Shown: positions 16,001 to 26,746 of the stretch, one piece after another
Numbering within the stretch: the stretch's first letter is position 1
Layout of the letters: the number at the start of each line of letters is the position of its first letter
Assembly: GCA_018417955.1 (NCBI GenBank)
Contig: JACTVC010000011.1
Coordinates: 432,262 to 496,261, forward strand
Source: Laccaria trichodermophora
Taxonomy: Eukaryota; Basidiomycota; Agaricomycetes; Agaricales; Hydnangiaceae
DNA length: 64,000 nt
Reading direction: 5' to 3'
Translations under genes and position numbers: made by a program
Notes under the pieces: generated by a model
What the model was told of the DNA's origin: nothing
The model's database searches: none
The model's input: the letters and a program-made list of their open reading frames with translations, nothing else

Positions 16001-19000
16001 CGCCAGACCTTCAACACTGACTACTACCTTTGGTATAAGTGATGAAAGCTGGCATACTTTTTTGAAGCGTTTTACGTCTTCTGTTCAAGACATTACTGGT
16101 CAAGAATTGGAGGTAAAAGCTGCTTCGGAGAACGATTCAAGGGAGGTCGTGGAAAGAGAACTGGAGTTGTTGCGCACCCAAGTTGAGGAACTTAGCGAGG
16201 AGGCAGGTTCATTCGTTCAATTAAGATTATCTCGCTCCTAATATCGCTCATATTAGCGAACGGAACTGCGAAACGAGTTAAATCAGCAGATTGCTGAGAT
16301 AAATACATTGAAATCTTTTCCTCTCGGAATCTCAGTTCCTCACGCAAAGGCTGGAAGGTCCGGGTCTGAGGTGTGCCAGTTTGCAAAACATGATGTCATT
16401 GACAGTGACTGGTTCTGCTATAGAACTTTCATGGTCTGGTCCAACGCCTAGTGCAGAAGGAGAAGCAAGTTCTTCAGCTTCAGACTGAGCTTGATAGATA
16501 TAAGGCTCAGAATCCGGGTGATGGACGGGAAGCTGTACGTTTATTGATTGCAGAACAGATTTCCCATTTGACCTCCGACTAGGATGATCGTGCAAAGCGA
16601 GAACGCGATCGAATCAAGTGGAACACCCTTATGGATGAGATCGCCAAGTTGAAGTTCAAGGTATGGGCATTGTTGATGGCGTATCTTGTTTAACTCTTCA
16701 TGATTGACAGAATGGAGAGCTTGAAAATGGTTTGGGTAGAAAAGACAAAGAAATTGCTTACCTCAAGCGAGCGCTGGAATCAGTCTATACCAGATTTCTC
16801 TCAAGAGAAGAGGCTCGTGAGGAGAACAAAGAGGCCGAGATGGATGCACAACTCATCGCTAATCGCGCAATTGAGCGATTGACCCAAAAGGATGAACAGA
16901 TTGTTTCTCTGATTGCTGAGGTGTCACAGCTTAGAGCTCAATTGGTTGCCAAGCCAAAAACAGAACGAGAATTTAAGGCTAAAAAATCTCCCCCTCCTCC
17001 ACCTCCAACCAGGCCCAAACAACTAGGAATACTTGCTGCCTTATCCCATGCAGTCGACTCCTCGAAAGACTCTTCACAAGACATCTTACTCGAAGCTCTG
17101 CCTCTGTCACCTACATCACCAGACACCGAATCCAATCCAAAGCCTGTCTCTGAAACTGCTTCGGACCATGATGAGGCATCTTTCCCTCCGCCTCCGCCTC
17201 CGCCACCTCCTCCTCCTCCGCCTCCATTTTTCTCACTCCATTCACCACCACTTATTCCTCCTCATTCGCCCCCACTTCCCACTCTCTACACTCCTCCGCC
17301 TCCACCCCCACCACCGCCGCCTCCCGCACTACCCGGTAATAATAGCTCACCATTTCCACCTCCACCTCCACCGCCACCGCCACCCCCGCCCGCTTCGTCG
17401 CTCGGTAGTTCAAGTTTTCCCCCTCCACCGCTTGATGGACCCCCACCTCCTCCCCCTGGACCACCAAGAGCAGGCGGCATTCTCAAGGTCAGCAAGCCAA
17501 GTAAACGTCTCAGACCCTTCTTCTGGAATAAAATATCCGGACCTTCCGTGGCAGCCACCGTCTGGAATGAGCTATCGCCCAACATTCAGTTTGATCTGTC
17601 TGACCTGGAGACGACCTTCATAATCGATAACGCACCCTCTACGCCGTCACAACTAATCAGTCCAAGGAGGCAAAACGTTACAACACTTTTGGATATTAGT
17701 AGGGCCAACAATATTGGTTTGGTTTCTTTCTACCTCCTTGGATCGTGACCAACGTCTCCGATTATTGTAGCTATCATGCTTTCGCGTATAAAAATGGACT
17801 ATCCTGAAATACGGAGGGCTTTGTTGGAAATTGATGATGAAAAGCTGTCCATTGACGATCTAAAGGCCATCGGCAAGCAATTGCCAACATCAGAAGAGGT
17901 ACATTCATTCCGTCCCGCGTCTTCCTATTTCTTCATCATTGCATAGGTTCAAAGAATTCAGAACTTTGACGAAATCGGAAAACTCGCGAAGGCAGATCAA
18001 TATTTCAGTCAAGTATGAAACTAAATTAATCAGACGTTCTCAATTTATCCCAAGTCTAGATCATCACAATTCCTCGCCTCTCAGAGCGTCTCGAATGCAT
18101 GCTATACCGTCGCAAGCTAGATCTTGATATTGAAGAAATTCGACCGGATCTAAATACTCTGAGAAACGCCTCCCAAGAACTCCGCACATCCTCAAAGTTC
18201 AAGCAGATTTTGCAGGTGGGAAAGCGGATTCTGCTGTTTGCGAAAGCCACCATTGATAAAGCTTTAGGTTTCTTTGGCTGTCGGGAATGCTTTGAACGGA
18301 TCCACCTTCCGTGGAGGTGCTCGAGGTTTCCAGCTTGAATCCTTGTTGAAGGTATGCGAGAGGTCCTTGAAGTTGGCAATTCACCAAAAGAAAATTGTTA
18401 GATGAAGGAAACAAAGACCGCTAGAGGAGGATCGGAGTGCCCCACTCTCCTGCATTACCTTGCCAAGGTCCTTATGCGCAAGGATCCGTCACTAACCACC
18501 TTTATTGAGGAGCTGCCGAGCCTTGAGGCGGCTGCTCGAGGTGAGGAATTGTTCTGGTCGCACAGAAGCTCCTCTAATCACGTCAAAACAGTGTCGGTGC
18601 AAACAACTACTCAGTCCGTCAACGCACTCGTGTCAGGACTTGATCAGCTGAAAGTCGAGCTTCGGGAATCCAGAGACTTACCTAGTAACGATCGATTCAT
18701 ACAAATTATGCGGGTAAATTCCACTTCCATCCGAGTCTGGAAATAAGATGTTCTCACTGTCGAATAGCCTTATGTCGAACAAATTGGACCCATCGTCGGT
18801 GCATTGAAGAACATGGGTATTGCGATTGAAGCAGAACTCAAAGCGCTCCTGAAGTATTATGGTGAAGATCCCAACTCCCCAGAAGCACCCAAGCCGGAAG
18901 ATTTCTTTGGACTGGTAGCCTCATTCTCGTCGTCGCTTCAGGTAAGTCGAGGATCACTGGTTACCTGGCGATGGTTATATTGACATTTGTAAATAGAAAT

Positions 19001-19377
19001 GTGCATTGGAGGTTCATGATGCTGAGGCTAAGGTCATGAAGACCGTTTCAAAACCTTCCACGCCGAAGATCGAGCCTGCTGTGAGCGCAGGGGTCAGTTT
19101 CCATTTCTCTATGCTAGATTTACTTACACTAACACACACTAAGACCGTCGTGGCTTCGCAAGATCCTCCTTCGACTCAAACTTCACATTCGACCTTGAAA
19201 CCGCCCTCACAAGGTTACGCGGCCGGCAAACGTTCTGTTGGGCGTGGAGATCTGGACCAAGCCATCCGTAGTATGAGAGAAGGGAAGCGGAGGAATAGAC
19301 CTCGACCTTTGAGCAAAATCTTCCTTGACGGAGCTAATGCTGGTGGCAGACCTCAAAGTCGGTTATTCGATAGTTGA
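13017..19377 (+). CDS. Diaphanous-type formin (Bni1/SepA class)
   Basis: Nineteen exons (13017..13251, 13302..13649, 13701..14236, 14295..15062, 15118..15534, 15590..15978, 16007..16202, 16257..16370, 16424..16534, 16583..16660, 16711..17716, 17771..17898, 17947..18012, 18060..18215, 18268..18351, 18402..18713, 18768..18941, 18997..19092, 19144..19377) total 1,816 codons. The domain order is an N-terminal ubiquitin/Ras-binding-like segment, GBD-FH3 (~480-870), a coiled coil (~900-1150), an FH1 with several polyproline runs (~1223-1313), FH2 (~1325-1720, e.g. AVGNALNGSTFRGGARGF) and a C-terminal DAD (LDQAIRSMREGKRRNRPRP). It should be Rho-GTPase-activated and nucleate unbranched actin cables and rings from profilin-actin at hyphal tips and septa. 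Two introns are odd: 15979..16006 is 28 nt, and 16203..16256 has a GC donor. Confidence 0.94.
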
Positions 19378-20266
19378 CGCTTCTAATAATTTCCATCTAC
19401 AGATGTACTTTAACTATTTATCGAATTTAAAAATTTATGGATACCATTACAACGTCGACGCTCGAGTGTAAAAACGTGTCACGATAGGGAAGGGTAGGGC
19501 ATGTCATTTCGAACGTATGTGTATACAAGTACCTCATTTCGATACTTATCGCAAAAGAGTCAGTTGAAGGAAAGAAATTTGTCGTTGATCAGGCGGCGGG
19601 TGTAAAGAGAGTCGCAGGAGATAGATTCCATGCTCGGCCTCAAACGCCGTCAGCGAGGATGGAATGACAACGCCATGCAAATATGAGGGTGCATTCATCA
19701 AAAAAGTTCAAATTCGCGATACCGTGGTGAAGACAACGGGGGAGCATGAAGAGTATTTTTCCCAACGGCAGAGATCTTGGTGACCATCTCAACCACAACC
19801 CTCGCTTGGTCGGTTCCCGGCCCGGCCGCAACTCCAACTTATAACCATGCAGGAGTCTCTCTCCCTTTCCCCTTTGAACCAAATCCCCACATGAGTATTT
19901 TTTCCTGATCACCATTCGCCTACGGACATTTTACGTGGTGTCAGAATTTGCTTGCGAGAATAAGTAGGTGATGAATTAGAATTTAGCAGTGTGAAGAGTC
20001 GTCGCCGTATGAGACAATGTGCGGGCGGTATTGCTAATATCGAGCAGTAGTGTCATTGACGGAAGCGATGTAGTGGGGGAGGCGAGATTGTCATGACGAG
20101 AATAGGGAGGAGCGCGGATATTTCGTGGAGTGGGTGTTGGGTGAGGTATTTGTTGCACAGGACACGAATCTATTTATAAGCGCATACTACTAATTAATAG
20201 CCGTCAACATCTAACCACATCGCTGTCCACCTCCCTAATCCTGCACAATCATTCATCATATATCCA
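19378..20266. other. Gene-poor interval downstream of formin
   Basis: Nearly 900 bp without a supportable gene. The first 100-150 bp are an AT-rich formin 3' UTR. Short open frames on the minus strand (e.g. 19640-19915) show no splice-consistent extension or recognisable motif. I see no RNA gene or repeat here. Confidence 0.4.
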
Positions 20267-23007
20267 ATGCACCAGGGAAAGACAGCCTCCCAAACCGAGA
20301 GCCCGTCAGCCGCCGGTGAGGGCCTCAGCAAATACTGGATAGAACGGACACCCAAAGGCATAACATTTGGCGGCAGATTCCCACTACCATGAAGCCAACT
20401 ATCCAGCAAGAAACGCCTCATATCACCGCAAGGATATACTTGCATTCCGAACGATCATGCAATCCAGCAGGGCTTTCATGATTGATGGGCGCATCAACAC
20501 AGGTCACATCCAGGCAGATTCAAATAGGGAGAAAGACGAGCTCAAGTTGTCCTCTACGTTTGCCTCCTTGGCTGTCCTTGAAAATGAAGATCATGCACTG
20601 GCAGTCAAGAAAGCCTCTCGAACTAATCCATCTGAACCTGTGCACGTCGTCATCACTTCCACAACGGATGAACCTCTGCACGCCATCGTCACTTCCGCAC
20701 CTCAACGAATGAATGGTGTCCTCACCGAGAACCCCCGTTCCGATGATCGGGAAGCTACCGAACCGATGCTCCGAACACCAGATGTTCCCAGTTAGTTCAA
20801 GGAATTCGAGGAGGAAAGGAGGAAGCGCGATGTTTTCGATGGCACCGAGATATGGAATCAATATCTTGAAAATGTCCTACCTTCGCAAGGGTGAATACTG
20901 CTTGTTTCTCTTATGTACTATTGCATTCTCTCATTTTTACTCCTTCACAGACGTCAGTCCATCTTGCTGGACAACCATATTTGGATGCTTCAAAAGATCC
21001 TCAACATGCGGACTCGCCAAGGAGAAGTGAAGGCCTTGAAACAGCTCAATATGTACATGGTCATTGCATGCTTCCGTAAGCTGGACCAGCGCACAAGTCA
21101 TGCACGATCAATGCCCTTCTTCAAGGCCTTGAACGACGTCAATCTTGACGAGATTGATTTTGACAAGGCCAAACCCGACATTACTCCAGATGATTCTGAG
21201 ATCATAATTGATAGGGACTGTTTGGCGATGTTCCTGAACTCTCATCCCGGGCAATACGAATTCAAACGTCTGCAATATAATCACAAGTCTGCCAAAACGA
21301 CCCCCGTTTATAATAAACACACATTCAAGGGATTCCATCAGTTGCTACTCTCCATCCTGGAAATCTGCAGAAAGGAGCTTGAGCGAATGAACACTACGAC
21401 CGGAGATGATGGGCCTTCCAGAGAAATGATCAGAAAAGCAGCCACCAGGGTCTCTTGGGCCGGATATTTGCTTCACAGCCTAAACACAGGCGCTGCCCTT
21501 CGAATGCACTTGCAAACTCTCAGGGGGTCGCTGTCTGGCTTAGCAGCGTCCAGTCTTCCCAAGAGTCGGGAGAACGAACCAAATATAGATCCCATTCAGG
21601 TCGACATTGTCCCCAGTGACGACGACTCAATCGTACCCGAGGCTGGTGTTCCTTTCAATGAGGGCAATAACTCTTCTGACGAAGAGCCACTTAAGTCTCC
21701 TCAAGACGCTGATGGTCGTGATAGCGCCTGACAAAGAGGATCCCAGTAACAATGGTCATGCCGTTGCTAGTGCAGACTCCAACGATCCGAACGACAACAC
21801 GCTTGACGATGTTTTTGGGGATAAGGATGAGGATGAGTTTGAGGAGATCAAATCTGAAGCTGGATACCATGCAACTCTGAAATGGATGAAGTTGTTGGTG
21901 TCTCAGTTCGATTCCACCTACTTGCTTATTCGGGGTCTCTCAGTCAAGTATGTCTCCCTTCAAATACTGAAAAGTCCACCAGTTGGTGTCGACATGATGC
22001 CCTGGAAGGAACTCCTCACAGACGGTAATTTCTTTCCCACGTGGTAACCACCACTTGGTTCAGGTTCTCGCCTTTGGAGCAACCAAGAAATTTTGCAATT
22101 TCTGGAAAATGGCATAGATGCAAATCATGGTAGGACAGCTGGTCATGCTCAGGATGCTCTTGACACATAGGATGAGATATTGAAGACTTATCGGTCCAGC
22201 TCCGAGCATCAACCCAGTTTCGATCGTGTGGTTCAAGGCGTGACCTGGATCCAGGATAAGACCAGTGTTCCGGGCTGTAAAGCGTGCGCAAAGGATATCC
22301 TTCAAGTCCTCAAAAACAACCTCGTGGACATTCTGGCTAATCCTCATCAAACCTCTGAAGTCACTCGTGGCCTGCGCTATATCACTGATGTCTGTATGAT
22401 CTTTGCCAAACTTTCTGTAACTAAATTCTCAGGTTCGCTTCATTGCGAGGCCGCTCTTGGAACGCTCATTAGCACACCTTTCGATGGGACTCACCTGCAG
22501 TACTCTTCACTTCTGAGTAAAATGCAGGTGAGCCATGCTGCACATGATCTGCATCCTGTTTTTTCCCCTCATTTTGCTTGATAGCATTACGGGCGAGTTA
22601 TTGGGACATCAAAGCGCTGCTGTCCTGTACGTGCAACACTCTTGTCGACTATTACACCACAAGCAACAACCCAGCAATTCCTCATCAGAGGCTCTCATAG
22701 AACCGTCACGTCATGTACTCTTCCTGATTGGACTCCGCCGCACATAGTAAAAAGGTTGATCAAACATTTTGGGGAACCGTTGAGAGAAGAAATTGGCCGA
22801 TTGATGGAACGCACACACTGGACACCCAGCCCTTCAACAGGTTCCGCTGTACCTTCGGTCATCATGTTGGTAAGCCAATTACCGATAGACGCGAATGATA
22901 TCGTCACCGAACCTGTATGTTGTTTGACCTCAAATTTGTTCTGTCATTCATTCTGCTCTGACGCAGGATTGGACCTAAGTAGTGTGTTTACCCAGTGCGA
23001 CTCTTGA
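20267..23007 (+). pseudogene. OTT_1508-like nucleic-acid deaminase family gene, interrupted or inactive
   Basis: Several coding blocks line up on the plus strand: 20267..20315, 20407..20890, 20951..~21645, ~21725..22024, 22064..22527 and 22585..~22869 or 23007. They encode a long helical region, an acidic linker, then a deaminase-like core: SLHCEAALGTLI (His-Cys-Glu at 22441-22449, the HxE-type zinc/catalytic motif), an intron, and HYGRVIGTSKRCCPV followed by RGSHRTV and CTLPDW. This matches fungal OTT_1508-type deaminase-fold proteins, which are expanded in mushrooms. Problems: an in-frame TAG at 20793-20795, another at 22168-22170 (removable by a GC-AG intron 22117..22167/22170), a frame change near 21725, and Arg (CGT, 22630-22632) where the second Cys of the CxxC zinc ligand pair is expected. 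Catalysis is probably lost. A diverged gene with non-canonical introns remains possible. Confidence 0.55.
20634..20696 (+). repeat. 36-bp period tandem duplication inside the deaminase-like gene
   Basis: Two adjacent copies with a 36-bp period begin at 20634 and 20670 (starting gaacct-tgcacg). They translate to related 12-residue units EPVHVVITSTTD and EPLHAIVTSAPQ. The duplication keeps the reading frame. Confidence 0.65.
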
Positions 23008-23205
23008 AGCTATCTTTGTTATGTAACTTGTTGTCCTGCGCAGGCAAAAGGGGTTTGGATTTCTTTTTTCTCATTTGTAAATAACATAAGCCTCGCCCTC
23101 GCAAGCAAATTGGTGGGCTTGCCCTTTCCAATTGTCAGCCAAGCAATCATCGATGCCAATATGAACCTTCATAGCCATATATCCTTTGCTATACTATATA
23201 ACAGT

Positions 23206-23359
23206 GTCATCCACGCTGAGCGGAGAAAAGAAAGATAGAATCATGTCAAGTCCATCGCTGAATCTTTGGGCCAAAGTAGAAAACCGACAAAATGTCATCC
23301 ATGCTGAGCGAAGCAAAGAAAGATAGAATCACGTCAAGTCCATCACCGAAACTTTGGGC
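23206..23359. repeat. Direct repeat of 66 bp, second copy overlapping the RRN3 3' end
   Basis: Copies at 23206-23271 and 23294-23359 begin gtcatcca-gctgagcg and end tttgggc. They differ at only a handful of positions and are separated by 22 bp. The second copy includes the last codons and the stop of RRN3 on the minus strand, so the first copy is a duplicated piece of the gene's end plus 3' flank. Confidence 0.8.
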
Positions 23360-25982
23360 TAATGCTCATCCCCCCCAACGATGCTCCTAGCCCGGTATCG
23401 TCCACATCCTGGCTCCGTGAAGGTTGCGGAATGTTCAGGTACCCGTTGCCTCCCAGGTTGTCTATGTCTTTGCATCCATCTTCGTCTTCATTCTCGTCAT
23501 CGTCCTCATCGTCGTCGTCGTCGTCTATCGCAACGGCCGCCCATTCTCTATACACTCCCTGAATAAAGACGTTTGATCTGGGGAGGCGATATGGGTCGAA
23601 AGGGAAAAACGTGTTCAGCTCAGCATCGACGGGCTGGTGTCGTAGTAGGACGGATTGTGGTTTGTTAGTAACAGTGGCGTTCGCATTTAGGTTAGAATTA
23701 GGGGAGAGGCCGTATTCTGATCGTTTATTGGACTCGAGAATTGTGTAGCAGTATATGAAGTCAGTGTGGTGCGCAACGCGAGCGAACTGCATCACCACGT
23801 TAGGGGAGCAGACCTACAAAGAGTAAAAACAATAATGAGCAGGTTTATTTTTATTTTTGGGAAGATAGAAAACTGTACCTTTAACGGATTCAAGACAGAT
23901 ATCACAACCCTCTTTAACACGCTTAACTCAGGTATCCATTTATTCTTCCCACTCACATTGCTCGACCTGAGCCCTTTGAATGCAACGCCAACCTCGTCAT
24001 CAACATCTGCATCTTGCAAAAGATCTCGCCACCGAAAACAAAATATCAAAAACACAGCCTGTGCAACAGCATAAAAAACAGCATGCTGCGCCCCTCCTAC
24101 CCAGTCACCACCATGAAGCTTAATGGCCTCCTCCACGCCGTCAAGGTGAGCTTGAAGGTATTCACACAGCACGGCAACTACCCTCCTCGCGCCCTCGCCG
24201 TCCACAAAAGTTGCTCGTGATACGAAGCTGCCAATGTAAGATGCCGCTGCTGCTCGTGTAAGTTCTGGTGTTGTTGGAGAGCTGCTGGCGGAGGAGTTGG
24301 GATTGGACGTCGTCGGTACGGTGGGTGCGGAGGAGAACAGAGCCCGGTCGACGAGCATCCCTTGGAAGATGTCCGCGAATTCTGGGTCGAGGGAGGTGTA
24401 CCAGAACACGAGAAATTGTGTATAGCGCGATTTAAACGTCCGGAGAATGGTGCGGTCAAAGATGGACAGCAAGGAATGGAACTGTATACGTAGGGAGCTA
24501 GATTTTGATGGTTGAGCAGGGCCTGCAGAAGTGGGTATTGGAGGTTCGGTGAGGTCAGGTGGTTGAGAGAATAAACTGTCGAACGACGGCGTTAGTGGGA
24601 TGGTGAGGGTAGAGGGTAATGGAGGTAATGGCAGTAGTTCAGCGGGAGATGAAAGGCGAATATTTGAGGATGAGGAAGCTGATAGGGATGTATGAGTGCG
24701 GTGGAAATGTTGGAATATAAGGGTAAGAATAGCATCAAGCTTCTTGACCATATCCTGAATATGCTTCACGTTCGTGTGTAGAGCTACTTGAGGTTCACTA
24801 TCTCCCAAGTCCCCTGCATCTGAGGAAAGATCGCTGAAGTTATCCTCTTCATCGTCTTCCTCCTCAGAGTCGGAATTGTCCCCTTCTTGTCCAACAACGA
24901 CGTCAAATGGATCAATCTCGAACACATCCTGATCCTGTATATTTTCATCCTCTTCTAGTTCTTCGATTTCAACCTGGATCTCAACCTATGAAGGAAATTA
25001 GACGCTTAATGATCGTCCGAAAAGAGCAAAACGCACATCGATTTGTATGGCGCGATCTACAATTGTCGCCAAGATCTTGTCAGAGAGCTCGGGGCAGTAT
25101 GTTGACACTCTGAGAAGGTTGCGAATGTACGTCGTCTGTACAACTTGGTTTTGGCGTTTATGGGGAAAATGGCGAACAAGGAGGGGTTGCAGGGTTGAGG
25201 GCAAAGTTGGGATAAGGGAGAGAATGTGACCAAGAAGATTGTGCAATCTGTCATATATCACGCGACGAGTGAGAGGACTCGACGACCCTTCTGGCATGCC
25301 AAAATTGAGTGCTTGAATTCCTGATTCTATTTAGGGTTTCCCATTAATGAGGTTGGTTGTCGAGTAGATAAGAGGTGACGCACGATGAGTGAATCCTTGG
25401 GCTATTTTGCCAAGGACAAGAGACAGATACTCTGGACGGGCACTGAGAAGCATTCCGATGAATACAGTGTATGACTTTACTGTCGCGCTATCGAGAGTTG
25501 TCCAAGGCATGTTTACTAATGCCTCAACCAATGCAGAGTGTGTGCGCTCAAGACGCGAAACGATGTGAGAGAGAGCAGCAATCCAAACTCTCAATTGAGC
25601 TGGTTGCGTTGGAGCATCATTGCTGGATGACTTGAAGTTGAATTGGTTGACGAGTTGATCGAAGGATTCGCTGTTTCCCTGGAGGTATTGAGATGGGAAT
25701 GTGTGGCACGCGATGGGTGGGTGGACGTACAATTGACTTTTCGTGGAGAGCGTTGTTGACGAATGCTAGATACATGTCTCTACGAACATTCTGATCTTGT
25801 TTTACGCGAGAATTTGTTGCGATTGGACGACGGATTAGGAGAGACGATGGTGCTGAGGCACCTTGGGTGTGTTTGAGGGGATATTTTTGATGAGGATCCT
25901 TCATAATTTCTACAACTCTTGCTTGTGGACCTGACTTTGGAAAACGCTGATTGAATTGAGAGCGTCGTGAGTGGGGGTCCAT
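23343..25982 (-). CDS. RRN3: RRN3, RNA polymerase I transcription initiation factor
   Basis: Exons 25982..25731, 25678..25384, 25326..25037, 24985..23879 and 23813..23343 encode 804 aa. Family hallmarks: an N-terminal helical repeat block with NALHEKS-GNSESFDQLVNQFNF, TYIRNLLRVSTYCPEL, a long acidic serine-rich loop (~290-320), and the C-terminal HEAT segment with FVSRATFVDGEGARRVV and FFPFDPYRLPRS. Rrn3/TIF-IA bridges Pol I and core factor at the rDNA promoter and is controlled by TOR-dependent phosphorylation. The acidic Ser loop is the usual regulated region. The C-terminal tail has a run of Asp/Glu residues. The stop codon lies in a duplicated 66-bp sequence. The start is 71 bp from the divergent NDUFB9 start. 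Confidence 0.94.
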
Positions 25983-26053
25983 TGCAAGTTGTTTGCAGGA
26001 CGAGGAGCAAAGGAAACTTTTACTAGCTTATGTAACCACGTCGGAACCTTACC
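25983..26053. promoter_or_regulatory. 71-bp bidirectional promoter region between RRN3 and NDUFB9
   Basis: Start codons of the divergent RRN3 (-) and NDUFB9 (+) genes are only 71 bp apart. Either the 5' leaders overlap or the promoters sit inside the neighbouring coding sequences. The interval itself has no TATA box. Confidence 0.6.
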
Positions 26054-26604
26054 ATGTCCACCTCGACGTTCTCGTCGGCGCACAGGCTTTATGTCAAGTC
26101 TCTTTATAGACGATACCTTCAAAACTCTTTAGATTGGACTATTAGACGCGATCTCTGGCGTCCACAAGCTCTCCAAATCAGAGCAGAGTTTGAGCGGAAC
26201 CGGTGAGCCGTCAAAGTGTTAGCATCCCCACTCAATGTACTCACTGTGACTCATTCCTAGGAATGTGCACGACCCTCGGGCGTTGGCAGAGATTCTGGAG
26301 AAAGCTGAGGCCCATCTCGCAAATATGAAGCACCCCGATCCTTATATTCGTGAGTTTATGATGTATTTTTACGTGGCTAAGCTGAATACAAGACCCTTTC
26401 AGCACCCACTGCGCCAGGGGGCACCAAGTGGTACGTTCTGCAATGTTTCCGTCTGGCCAAGATGGTAATCTTAAACTTTTGTGTGCAGGGAGCGGAACAC
26501 ACCGGTGAGCGGCTTGAAATACTCTGATGGCACATTACTGACCAGACCTACAGCCTCCCTTGGGACCGTTGTACGACCACGAAGCTGCAGACCATGGGCA
26601 TTAG
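26054..26604 (+). CDS. NDUFB9: NDUFB9/B22, LYR-motif subunit of respiratory complex I
   Basis: Five small exons (26054..26202, 26261..26349, 26403..26430, 26489..26504, 26554..26604) encode 110 aa. The third and fourth exons are only 28 and 16 nt, yet frames and splice sites fit exactly. The N-terminus has the LYR-type helix (SAHRLYVKSLYRRYLQNSLDW), followed by RALAEILEKAEAHLANMKHPDPY and a proline-rich end PPLGPLYDHEAADHGH, as expected for the B22 accessory subunit in the membrane arm of mitochondrial NADH:ubiquinone oxidoreductase. LYR subunits bind acyl carrier protein. It is a nuclear gene, compact and divergent from RRN3. Confidence 0.93.
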
Positions 26605-26746
26605 GACTGGTATCTACTGGTACTTGTACTTTGAATTCATTCAATGAATATTCGTTACCTATCTTGTATCACATGATACTTTCACGTTCACGTGTTTGCC
26701 TTTTGTTGCTCCTTGAATTCTCCTCATACCCCTACTGAGAGCACCT

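Noticed and set aside
19640..19915. Minus-strand open frame in the gap after the formin
   Set aside because: No codon bias, no splice extension and no recognisable motif.
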